Source: Anaeramoeba ignava (taxonomy: Eukaryota; Metamonada; Anaeramoebidae). Taken from it: DNA of 64,000 bases. This document shows, one piece after another, positions 23,079-32,211 of this stretch. Location of the stretch: positions 372,001 through 436,000 of the forward strand of contig JAPDFW010000057.1 of NCBI GenBank assembly GCA_028826165.1, in the 5' to 3' direction. Position numbers and translations under genes: made by a program. The notes under the pieces are model-generated. The model searched no databases and had not been told where the DNA came from. It saw nothing but the letters and a program-made list of their open reading frames with translations. Numbering within the stretch: the first letter of the stretch is position 1; the number at the start of each line of letters is the position of its first letter.

Positions 23079-23360
23079 CAACATGACCAATAAAAACAAT
23101 ATTAATATGTCTTTTTAATGGACCTTTTTGTTCAGATTCATCTTCAGAATCATCAGAATTTTCATCATCATCAAATTGATCTTCATCTTTATCTTCTTTA
23201 ATTTCTTTAATTTCTTTAATTTCTTTAATTTCTTCTTTAATTTCTTTAATTTCTTTAATTTCTTTATTTTCTTCTTTATTTTCTGTGTTTTCGTTAATTT
23301 CTTCCTTTTCCTTTTCTTGAATTTCTTGTTTTTGATTATTATCTGTCATTTAAAATTGAA

Positions 23361-23490
23361 TTGGAAAAAAATGAAAAAAAATTTTTTTAATTGAAAAATT
23401 TAATTAAAAAAATAAAAATAAAAAAATGAATGAAGTGACGTGATCGTTTTATTTATTATTTTTTTTTTAATTAAAAGTAATGACGTCATT
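23361..23490 (-). promoter_or_regulatory. eRF3 promoter: T-rich element and CRE-type palindrome
   Basis: Minus-strand TTTTTTTCATTTTTTTCC lies 12-36 nt before the ATG. Further upstream are TGACGTG at 23436-23442 and the 12-bp perfect palindrome AATGACGTCATT at 23479-23490, the full ATF/CREB-type bZIP site. Confidence 0.45.
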
Positions 23491-24920
23491 GATTTATTAA
23501 TTTTTTAATTAATTTTTTAAATAAATTTAAATTAATAAGTAATAATTATTTAATTTAGAAATTATTTTAAAATTTAATAAATAATTAAAATATTTATAAT
23601 AAATTATATAAAATATATTTAGAAATTGATATAATATTAAATAAAATATTTTGGAAAATTAATTTAATAATTTTTAATTAATTTTTAAATAAATTTAAAT
23701 AAATAAATAATAATTATTTAATTTAGAAATTATTTTAAAATTTAATGAATAGTTAAAATATTTATAATAAATTATATAAAATAGATTTATAAATTGATAT
23801 AATATTTAATAAAATATTTTGGAAAATTGATTTAATAATTTTTAATTAATTTTTAAATAAATTAGGATAAATAAATAATAATTATTCAATTTGGGAAAAT
23901 TATTTTAAAATTTAATAAATAATTAAAATATTTATAATAAATTATATAAAATAGATTTAAAAATTGATATAATATTTAATAAAATATTTTGGAAAATTGA
24001 TTTAATAATTTTTTTAATTAATTTTTTAAATAAATTTAAATAAATAAATAATAATTATTTAATTTAGAAATTATTTTAAAATTTAATAAATAATTAAAAT
24101 ATTTATAATAAATTATATAAAATAGACTTAAAAATTGATATAATATTTAATAAAATATTTTGGAAAATTAATTTAATAATTTTTAATTAATTTTTAAATA
24201 AATTTAAATTAATAAGTAATAATTATTCAATTTGGAAAATATTTTAAAATTTAATGAATAGTTAAAATATTTATAATAAATTATATAAAATAGACTTAAA
24301 AATTGATATAATATTAAATAAAATATTTTGGAAAATTGATTTAATAATTTTTAATTAATTTTTAAATAAATTAGGATAAATAAATAATAATTATTTAATT
24401 TAGAAATTATTTTAAAATTTAATAAATAATTAAAATATTTATAATAAATTATATAAAATAGACTTAAAAATTGATATAATATTAAATAAAATATTTTGGA
24501 AAATTGATTTAATAATTTTTAATTAATTTTTAAATAAATTTAAATTAAATAAATAATAATTATTCAATTTGGAAAATTATTTTAAAATTTAATAAATAAT
24601 TAAAATATTTATAATAAATTATATAAAATAGACTTAAAAATTGATATAATATTTAATAAAATATTTTGGAAAATTAATTTAATAATTTTTTAATTAATTT
24701 TTTAAATAAATTTAAATAAATAAATAATAATTATTCAATTTGGAAATTATTTTAAAATTTAATAAATAATTAAAATATTTATAATAAATTATATAAAATA
24801 GACTTAGAAATTGATATAATATTTAATAAAATATTTTGGAAAATTAATTTATTAATTTTTTAATTAATTTTTTAAATAAATTGGAATTAATAAATAATAA
24901 TTATTCAATTTAGAAATTCT
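23491..24920. repeat. Tandem repeat with ~169-bp unit, about 8 copies
   Basis: The string AATATTTTGGAAAATT recurs with its GG at 23653, 23821, 23991, 24162, 24330, 24498, 24668 and 24838, spacing 168-171 bp. Copies differ by few substitutions and 1-2 bp indels, so this is a young satellite-like array. No gene seen between eRF3 and the Rho gene. Confidence 0.9.
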
Positions 24921-25027
24921 TTAAAAAAGTTGGAATGAAAAAGAATAAATTCTAAAAGTAAATTGGAATAAAAGGAGAATTATTTGCTTTTTTAAAAAAA
25001 AAAATAGGGAAAAAAAAGAAAAAAAAA

Positions 25028-25043
25028 ATTTCATTTTCATTTT
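25028..25043 (+). promoter_or_regulatory. TTTCATTTTCATTTTA element before Rho gene
   Basis: Located 20-35 nt before the ATG at 25063, followed by ACCAAGCC. It matches the shared start-proximal motif. Confidence 0.4.
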
Positions 25044-25062
25044 AACCAAGCCAAAAAAAAAG

Positions 25063-25662
25063 ATGCAAATGTTATCTGTTAAATGTGTAGTTATTGGAGA
25101 TGCAGGAGTAGGAAAAACGTGCCTTTTGCTATCATATACAACAAGGGAAGGATTTCCAACACAATCTGTTCCAACAGTATGTGAACCAATTCCAATAACA
25201 GTAACAGTAGAAGGAGAACCAATCAATATCAGTTTAGTTGATACAGCAGGAGATGGAAAATATGATTCACTTCATCCATTATCATATCCACAAACAGATA
25301 TTTTTTTGATCTGCTTTTCTTTAGTTTCTCCTTCTTCATTTGAAAATGTAAAATCTAAATGGATTCCTGATCTAAACTATAATTCTCCAAATACTCCTTT
25401 TATTCTTGTTGGAACTAAATTGGATTTGAGAGATGATCCAAATACTGTTAAAAAACTTGAAGAAAAAGGTTTATCTCCAATTACTTTTCAAACAGCAGAA
25501 AGTTTATCCAAAGAAATTAAAGCTGTTGATTATGTTGAATGTTCTGCTTTAACTCAAAAAAATTTAAAGAATGTTTTTGATGTAGTTGTTCGAAAGGGTT
25601 CTTCTTTTGTTCCACCTCCTCCTTATGAAAAAAAAAAATCTGGCAAATGCTTAATTTTATAA
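25063..25662 (+). CDS. Rho/Rac-family small GTPase with altered catalytic positions
   Basis: Single exon, 199 residues, a full-length Rho family member. G1 is GDAGVGKT (12-19), G2 the Thr of SVPTV (38), G3 DTAGDGKYD (60-68), G4 GTKLD, G5 ECSAL. It ends in [10 protein letters not shown]: a polybasic patch and a CAAX box with final Leu, predicting geranylgeranylation and membrane attachment. The TKLDLRDDP stretch and length are typical of Rac/Cdc42. Two catalytic positions differ: the residue matching Gly12 of Rac is Ala14, and the one matching Gln61 is Asp64, followed by Gly. Changes at these sites usually lower GTP hydrolysis, as in Rnd/RhoH-type atypical Rho proteins, so a mostly GTP-bound form is inferred. 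Confidence 0.92.
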   Translation: MQMLSVKCVVIGDAGVGKTCLLLSYTTREGFPTQSVPTVCEPIPITVTVEGEPINISLVDTAGDGKYDSLHPLSYPQTDIFLICFSLVSPSSFENVKSKWIPDLNYNSPNTPFILVGTKLDLRDDPNTVKKLEEKGLSPITFQTAESLSKEIKAVDYVECSALTQKNLKNVFDVVVRKGSSFVPPPPYEKKKSGKCLIL

Positions 25663-25684
25663 TTCCTTTTTTTTTCCAAATTTA

Positions 25685-25705
25685 TTTTTTCATTTTTTTC
25701 TTTTT
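25685..25705 (+). promoter_or_regulatory. TTTTTTCATTTTTTTC element before RCC1-BTB copy A
   Basis: Same motif and spacing (5-25 nt before the ATG) as before the third RCC1-BTB copy at 48494. The two genes also share their first codons. Confidence 0.4.
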
Positions 25706-25709
25706 AAAA

Positions 25710-27481
25710 ATGAATGATTGTTTATTTTTTGGTTTAAATAAATACTCAAAACTTATCAAAAATAAACCAGAAAAATAACAAAACCAATTCAATTTAAATT
25801 TGAAAATGAAAATGAAAATGAAAATGAAAAACAAATTAAACAAATTTCATCAGGTGATTTTGTAACAATTTTCCTTTTTGAAAATGGAAAAGCAATAAGA
25901 TATTTAAGTGAAAAAGATTCAAATCAAAATCCTGAAAAAATCCAAATTGAAAATATTCAAAAAGTAACTGTTGATTATCTAAATGAAGCTATTTTAACAA
26001 TAGAAGGAAATGTATTTGCAAAAGGAAATGATATTAATCCAAATAATCCAAATAAATTTATCAATATTTCATCATTAATTGAAGATACAAATGATAGAAT
26101 AATTCAAGATATTGTTTCTGGAGCTAAATCAATTTACTTATTAACTTCAAATCAAAATGCTTATGGAATTGGTTCAAATCATTATGGCCAATTTGGTTTT
26201 GATTCTGAAACACTTGAAAAAATAGAAAAACCAATTTTAATGATGAAAAATGTTTCTAAAATATTTTCAGGAAATTCTTCAAATTGTGTTTTTCTTTTAA
26301 ATTCAAATCAAGAATTATTTGGATCTGGTGATAATTATCAAGGTCAACTTGGATTAGGAGAATCAAGAAAAGAAGAAGATAAAATCCAAAAATTAACCAA
26401 AATCCAAAATATTCCAAAAGGTAAAATAATTGATATTCAATGTGGATTTTGGTATTCAATAATGTTGATTGAAAATGAAAATCAAAATCCAAAAAGAAAA
26501 CTTTATTCATGTGGAAATTTTCGATATAATGGACTTGGCAAAAATGAAAATACTTATGAATTTACTGAAATCAAATCATCTTTATTTGATAATGATTATG
26601 ATATTCTTGATTTTTCTTGTGGAAATGTTCATACTTTGATTTTAACTTCCAAAGGGAAATTTATAGTATTTGGATATAATTATTCTGGTCAATTAGGAAC
26701 TGGAGATACAAATGATCAATTAACTCCAATTCAAATTGAACTTCCTAAATTAAGATTTAATGAAAATATTTCCAATTATCATGTTTATTGTGGATTTAAC
26801 AAAACATTTATTTATTATTCTCCTCCTTCTTTTTCCAATCTTGAAGAAGATTTGATAAAATTATTTAGAAGAAAAGAATTTTGTGATATTTCATTTAAAA
26901 CAGAAAATGGAGAAATAATTGAAGCTCATAAATTAATATTGAAATATAGATTAAAAGATCAAAATCAAGATGAAATTGAAAAACTTCAAGAAATTATTTC
27001 AAATAAATCAATTAAAGAATCAAATCAAATATTTGAAATGATTTATTCAAACAGAATAACAAATCCAAAATTATATTCTGAAATTAAAGAAATTATAAAT
27101 TCAAATGAAAAAATTGAAGAAACAATGAAAAGAATTTATTTAAATGAAAATGAAAATGAAAAAGATTTTATAATTGAAAGAAAAGAAAAACAATATAAAT
27201 TTCCAAAATTAATATTAATAATGAGAAGTGAATTATATCGAGGAATGTTTTTATCTGTAACTGAAGATAAATCAAATAAAGTTACAGATTATAGTGAATT
27301 AAGTAATAAATCATTTCAAATATTTGAATATTGGATTTATTTAAATCAAATTAAAGAAGAAATTGAAATTACACAAGAAATCATTAATGAAATTCAAACT
27401 GGAATTGATTATTTTCAATTAAATCAAACAAATCCAAATTTATTTGATTTATTAATTAATAAATTTAATAATCAAAATTAA
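25710..27481 (+). CDS. RCC1-repeat/tandem-BTB protein, copy A, frame broken near 25771
   Basis: Closest relative is the 48494-50239 gene, with which it shares start (MNDCLFFG), layout and end. As written the start frame stops at TAA 25776-25778 after 22 codons. One more A in the 5-A run at 25771-25775 restores frame and gives 590 residues; otherwise the first downstream Met is at 26240 (413 residues). RCC1 blades cover the first ~370 residues (GSNHYGQFGF, GDNYQGQLGLG, GYNYSGQLGTGD). Two BTB-like domains follow: EFCDISFKTENG with AHKLILKYR, then DFIIERKEKQYKFPKLILI with RSELYRGMF. RCC1 propellers bind proteins or lipids and BTB domains recruit cullin-3 or dimerise; the substrate is unknown. 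The intact rest suggests a recent break or a consensus error. Confidence 0.8.
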
Positions 27482-28470
27482 TAAAGAAAATAAGAATAGA
27501 TTTAATATTTAATTTATAAATTAATTTAAAAATATAATTTAATATTTAATTTTATTACTAAAATATTAATTTATTGTTTTAGATTTAAATATTTTCTTAT
27601 TTAAATATTTAACATATAAATATAAAAAATGGAAATAAATTTAATTTAATATTTAATTTATAAATTAATTTAAAAATATAATTTAATAATTAATTTTATT
27701 ATTAAAATATTAATTTATTGTTTTAGATTTAAATATTTTCTTATTTAAATATTTAACATATAAATATAAAAATGGAAATAAATTTAATTTAATATTTAAT
27801 TTATAAATTAATTTAAAAAATATAATTTAATAATTAATTTTATTATTAAAATATTAATTTATTGTTTTAGATTTAAATATTTTATTATTTAAATATTTAA
27901 CATATAAATATAAAAATGAGAATAGGTTTAATTTAATATTTAATTTATAAATTAATTTAAAAATATAATTTAATATTTAATTTTTATTAAAAATAATAAT
28001 TTAATGTTTTAGATTTAAATATTTTATTATTTAATTATTAAACATATAAATATAAAAATAAGAATAAATTTAATTTAATATTTAATTTGGAAATTAATTT
28101 AAAAATATAATTTAATATTTAATTTTGTGTTTAAAATAATAATTTAATGTTTTAGATTTAAATATTTTTTATTATTTAAATATTTAACATATAAATATAA
28201 AAATAAGAATAGATTTAATTTAATATTTAATTTGGAAATTAATTTAAAAATATAATTTAATATTTAATTTTATTATTAAAATAATAATTTAATGTTTTAG
28301 ATTTAAATATTTTATTATTTAAATATTAAACATATAAATATAAAAATAAGAATAGATTTAATTTAATATTTAATTTATAAATTAATTTAAAAATATAATT
28401 TAATATTTAATTTTATTATTAAAATAATAATTTATTGTTTTAGATTTAAATATTTTATTATTTAAAAATA
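27482..28470. repeat. Tandem repeat with ~144-bp unit, ~7 copies, after RCC1-BTB copy A
   Basis: The string ACATATAAATATAAAAA recurs at about 27612, 27756, 27900, 28042, 28187 and 28330, spacing 142-145 bp. Related copies follow RCC1-BTB copy B at 48050-48390, so repeat and gene appear to have been duplicated together. No gene seen. Confidence 0.9.
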
Positions 28471-28873
28471 TTTTGAAAATTGATTTTTTTGAAATTAAAA
28501 TTTTATCTTTTTTTTTGAATTAAATTGAATTAATATTAATTTGGAAATTTGTTTTTAAATTTAAATTTATTAATAATTTTTAAATTCCAAAAAAAAAAAT
28601 TAAATTAAAAATTAAATTAAAATAATTTTCTTTTTTTTTTAATAATAAAAATTAATAAAAAATAATAATAATTTATTAATAAATTAATTTAAAATAATAA
28701 ATTAAAAAGAAAATTAAATTAATTATTAATTTAAATTTATTCTCATTTTTTATATTTTTATTTATTTTCAAAATCCACTTTTTTTATTCATTTTTTTTTT
28801 TAAATTTTTTTTTCATTTTTTTTCCTTTTTTTTTAAAACAAACAAAAACAAACAACAAAAACACAAAAACAAA
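28471..28873 (+). promoter_or_regulatory. AT-rich spacer and promoter of BTB-TLDc gene 1
   Basis: Mostly non-repetitive AT-rich DNA. The T-rich element TTTTTTTTTCATTTTTTTTCC lies at about 28805-28825, then an (AC)-rich leader AAACAAACAAAAACAAACAAC runs to the ATG. No gene seen. Confidence 0.35.
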
Positions 28874-30706
28874 ATGGATAACAATAATAATAATAACCAA
28901 ATTGAAAATGCAAATCAAAATCAAAATGAAAATGAAATGAAAAATTTAGAAAAAAAAGTAACAAAAAATTTAATTAAAGATTATTCAAACCTTTTAAATG
29001 AAAATTCATTTAAAGATTTTTCAATTTTTGTTGAGAATAAATCAAATCCTTTTGAAATTAAAGTTCATAAATCAATTTTATCTTCAAGATCTCCTTTTTT
29101 TAATGAATCATTAAGGCAAGAATCTCTTTCTATTTCTTTAAATCAATTTAATAAAAAAGAAATGGAATCAATTTTGAGTTATATTTATTATGGAAATATT
29201 TCTTTTGAGAATCAAGAAAATCTTATTCAATTATTAGAAATTTCAATTTATTTTAAATTAAATTTATTGAAAGAAATTATTCAAAAAAAAATTTCAAATT
29301 CAATTAATTATTCAAATTTTTTCCAATTTTTATTCCAAAATCGAAATTTAAATTCAAATGAAATTGAAATAAAATGTTTTGAATTAATAAATCAAAATTT
29401 TTCCCAAATTCAAAATAATGAGAATTTATTCAATTTAACTAAAGAAGAAATTATCAAATTTATTCAATTTAAACAAGAAAAAAAAGAAATTTTTCAATTT
29501 GATTTTTTTCAATTTTTAAATCATTGGATTGAAAAAAGAATTAATTCATTAAAAGGAAAGAAATATGAAAACAAAATGAATGCAAAGAAAAGATTATTTC
29601 ATTCTTTTTTTTCATTATTTGATAAAGATTCAATTTCAAAACAAGATTTTGATAAATTAAAACAATTTGATTTTTTTCCTAAATCTATTTTCATCAAGAA
29701 GCAAAAAAAATTAATTCAAGATAATCAAAAAGAAATTGAAGAGAAATGGAAGAAAGAAGTTGAGAATAAAGAGAAGGAAAATCAACAAATGAAAATCGAA
29801 ATTGAAGAGAAATGGAAGAAAGAAGTTGAGAATAAAAAAAAAGAAATTGAAGAGAAATGGAAGAAAGAAATTGAAAAGAAAAACAAAGAAGTTGAAGAGA
29901 AATGGAAGAAAGAAATTGAGAATAAAAAAAAAGAAAATCAACAAATGAAAATTGAAATTGAAGAGAAATGGAAGAAAGAAATTAAAAAGAAAGATAAAAT
30001 TCTGAAACAAAAAGAGAAGGAAATTCAAAATCTTAAATTATCATTTGAAAAAGAAAAACAAAAACAAAATAAAAATCAAAAAGAAATTCAAAAAGAAATT
30101 CAAAAAGAAAATCAAAATCAAAAACAAAAACAAAATAAAAATCAAAATCAAAAGAAATTGTTGAAGATTTTTTCCAAGTCAAGAATTGTGAAAGATATTG
30201 AATATGTTAAGAAATTACAAGAATGGATAAATGATAATAATTTTTTTTCTAAAATGAAAAAAGGATTTCCAGCAAAAAAAGATGGATTTAATTCTCAAAA
30301 TTGGCATAAAGCAGTTGATGGGAAAGGAAAAATATTAATTATTATCAAAACAAAAGATAATTTTATTTTTGGAGGTTTTACTCAAGTTGGATTTAATGGA
30401 AATACAGGAGACATTTATGATTCAAATGCATTTATTTTTTCATTAAGAAATGATAAAGGAGATAGAATATCTGCAAAGTTTACAATTAAAACACCTCAAA
30501 GTGCAATTTATTCTAATTTAAATTATGGTCCATATTTTGGAAATGATTTTCGTTTATCTTCTAATTTACAATCTGGTTGGTCAGATTTTGGTAATAGTTA
30601 TAATCTACCTAATGGAATTACTTATGGAACAAATGAAGCTAGAAGTTATTTAGCTGGTTCTTATAATAAATGGGTTGTTGATGAACTTGAAACTTATTTC
30701 ATTTAA
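28874..30706 (+). CDS. BTB-BACK-coiled coil-TLDc protein
   Basis: Single exon, 610 residues. After an Asn/Gln-rich start, a BTB domain spans ~35-140 (FKDFSIFVENK, IKVHKSILSSRSPFF, SYIYYGNISF) and a BACK-like helical region ~140-275. Residues ~285-440 are a coiled coil of repeated EIEEKWKKEV units (about seven). The C-terminal ~430-610 is a TLDc domain: WHKAVDGKGKILIIIKTKDN, FGGFTQVGF, AFIFSLRNDKGD, SYNLPNGI, then SYLAGSYNKWVVDELE. TLDc proteins are known to bind and regulate the V-ATPase and affect oxidative stress resistance; BTB may dimerise or recruit cullin-3. The 32212 gene is a paralogue lacking the long coiled coil. Confidence 0.9.
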   Translation: MDNNNNNNQIENANQNQNENEMKNLEKKVTKNLIKDYSNLLNENSFKDFSIFVENKSNPFEIKVHKSILSSRSPFFNESLRQESLSISLNQFNKKEMESILSYIYYGNISFENQENLIQLLEISIYFKLNLLKEIIQKKISNSINYSNFFQFLFQNRNLNSNEIEIKCFELINQNFSQIQNNENLFNLTKEEIIKFIQFKQEKKEIFQFDFFQFLNHWIEKRINSLKGKKYENKMNAKKRLFHSFFSLFDKDSISKQDFDKLKQFDFFPKSIFIKKQKKLIQDNQKEIEEKWKKEVENKEKENQQMKIEIEEKWKKEVENKKKEIEEKWKKEIEKKNKEVEEKWKKEIENKKKENQQMKIEIEEKWKKEIKKKDKILKQKEKEIQNLKLSFEKEKQKQNKNQKEIQKEIQKENQNQKQKQNKNQNQKKLLKIFSKSRIVKDIEYVKKLQEWINDNNFFSKMKKGFPAKKDGFNSQNWHKAVDGKGKILIIIKTKDNFIFGGFTQVGFNGNTGDIYDSNAFIFSLRNDKGDRISAKFTIKTPQSAIYSNLNYGPYFGNDFRLSSNLQSGWSDFGNSYNLPNGITYGTNEARSYLAGSYNKWVVDELETYFI

Positions 30707-31640
30707 AAATTAATTAATAATAAGAAAATCAAACTTTTTTTTTTTAATTTTTTTTTTTCAAAATTTAATTCAATTTTAATTTACTTTTAATCAAATTAAT
30801 TTCTTTAAAATAATAAATAAGAAACAAGTTTAATTTTAAATAATTTAATTTTAATTTAAAATATTTATTAAAAATTTAATTAATAAAAATAATCCAAAAA
30901 AAATGATAAATTTTAAAAATTGAATATTTTTAATATTATAAATAAAAATAAAAATTGAAAATAGAAATTAATAATAATTAAATTTAAATTCATTAATTAA
31001 AATATTAAAATAAAAATCAAATAAAATTTATTATTAATTAATATTTAAATATTAATAAATTATAATCAAAATCAAAAATAGAATAATTAGTAAATTATTT
31101 TTAGAAAGTTTATCTTATTCAATCATGTTAAATTCAATTTATTTAAAATTTTTAATTTTTAATTTTATTTTTAATATGTTTTATTATAATTAAAATTGAA
31201 ATAATAAATAAATAAAAATATTAATATAATAAATAAAAATATTATATCAAATTAAAATAAAATAAATTTAAATTAAATTATTATTAAATATTATTAAAAT
31301 TAAAGATTTATGTTTATTAAAAATATTTATTCCATTTTTTCTCATATTTTATTAAATTAAAATGAAATAATAAGTAATTAAAAATATTTTTATAATAAAT
31401 AAAAATATTAATAAAATTAAAATAAAATAAATTTAAATTAAATTTAATTATTTATTATTCTTTATTCCATTTTTGAAATAAATTAATTAAAATATTTTTT
31501 ATTATTTTATTAAATTATTGGGAATAATTTTATATTATTTTAAATAAATAAATATTAATAAAATATATAAAATAAAATTAATTTTAAATTGAATTATTTA
31601 ATATTCTTTATTCCATTTTTGAAATAAATTAATAAAAATA
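30707..31640. other. AT-rich intergenic DNA
   Basis: Very AT-rich, weakly repetitive (ATTAAAATAAAATTTATT motifs), with in-frame stops throughout. No gene or clear regulatory feature seen. Confidence 0.6.
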
Positions 31641-31938
31641 TTTTATAATTGAAAGAAAGAAAAACAATATAAATTTTATATTATTTTAAATAAATAAATG
31701 AATTATAAAAAATGTTTTTATCTATAATTAATTTTAAATTTAATTATTTACAGATTATATTTATTCCATTAATAAGTAATAAAATTTAAAATAAGAAAAA
31801 TGGATTTATTCAATTGAAAGATGGAAAAGAAAAACAATAAACATTTAATAAATTAAAATTATTGATTATTTTTGAATTAAATCAAAGGAATCCAAATTTT
31901 TTGGTTTGTAATTAAGAAATTTAACAAATCAGAATTAA
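31641..31938 (+). pseudogene. Decayed relic of an RCC1-BTB C-terminus
   Basis: Non-coding now, but a row of words matches the last ~310 nt of the RCC1-BTB genes in order: TTTTATAATTGAAAG, AAAAACAATATAAATTT, ATGTTTTTATCT, ACAGATTATA, AAGTAATAAA, TGGATTTATT, ATTGATTATTTT, AATTAAATCAAA, AATCCAAATTT, then a damaged match to the closing codons. In intact copies these encode IIERKEKQYKF, MFLS, TDYSELSNK, WIY, IDYFQLNQTNPNLFDLL. Several indels and stops rule out function. It marks a lost family member between the two BTB-TLDc genes. Confidence 0.75.
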
Positions 31939-32174
31939 AGATTAAAATTAAAATTAAAATTAAAAATCAAAATCAAATATGAATTAAAATTAAAATCAAA
32001 ATTAAAAATCAAATTCAAAAATTAAAATTAAAATCAAAATCAAAATTAAAATGAAAATCAAAATTAAAATTGAAATTTAAAATTAAAAAACAAATTAAAA
32101 TTAAAATTAAATTTAAAATTAAAATTATAATTAAAATTAAAATTAAAATTAAAATTAAAATCAAAATTCCAAAA

Positions 32175-32197
32175 TCATTTTTTTCATTTTTTTTCAA
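32175..32197 (+). promoter_or_regulatory. TCATTTTTTTCATTTTTTTT element before BTB-TLDc gene 2
   Basis: Two overlapping TCATTTTT units lie 15-37 nt before the ATG at 32212. The DNA from 31939 to here is (AAATTAAA)n-like repeat. Confidence 0.4.
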
Positions 32198-32211
32198 TTT
32201 TTTATTTAAAA

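Larger units (their letters stand above)
18918..23349 (-). pseudogene. Translation termination factor eRF3, exon 2 disrupted
   Basis: Seven exons: 23349-23079, 22781-22614, 22549-22453, 21204-20874, 19778-19598, 19487-19055, 18970-18918. Exons 1 and 3-7 are intact. Exon 1 gives an acidic Lys/Glu-rich N-terminus, then HINIVFIGHV; with exon 2 this forms the P-loop GHVDAGKST. Exon 3 has GKTEEVGTGYFETE and DAPGHKAFVPH; exon 4 MIGGASQADIAVLVISARKG and NKMDEPT; exons 5-7 the two beta-barrel domains to GKTIAVG. Family relation to eRF3/GSPT1 is clear; the normal role is GTP-dependent help to eRF1 at stop codons. Exon 2, covering the segment before switch I, is readable only by changing frame at least three times (near 22734, 22692 and 22650), although EHEAKQKSKNWAF still matches the family, and it carries extra residues after KSTIG. 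Either a young pseudogene or a badly resolved exon. Introns 3 and 4 exceed 1 kb. Confidence 0.75.

Noticed and set aside
25771-25778. Programmed ribosomal frameshifting at AAA-TAA, as in Euplotes, to explain the broken genes
   Set aside because: The required shifts differ between genes (one base more at 25771, one fewer at 2361, 18521 and 32592) and other genes stop normally at TAA, so no single rule fits.
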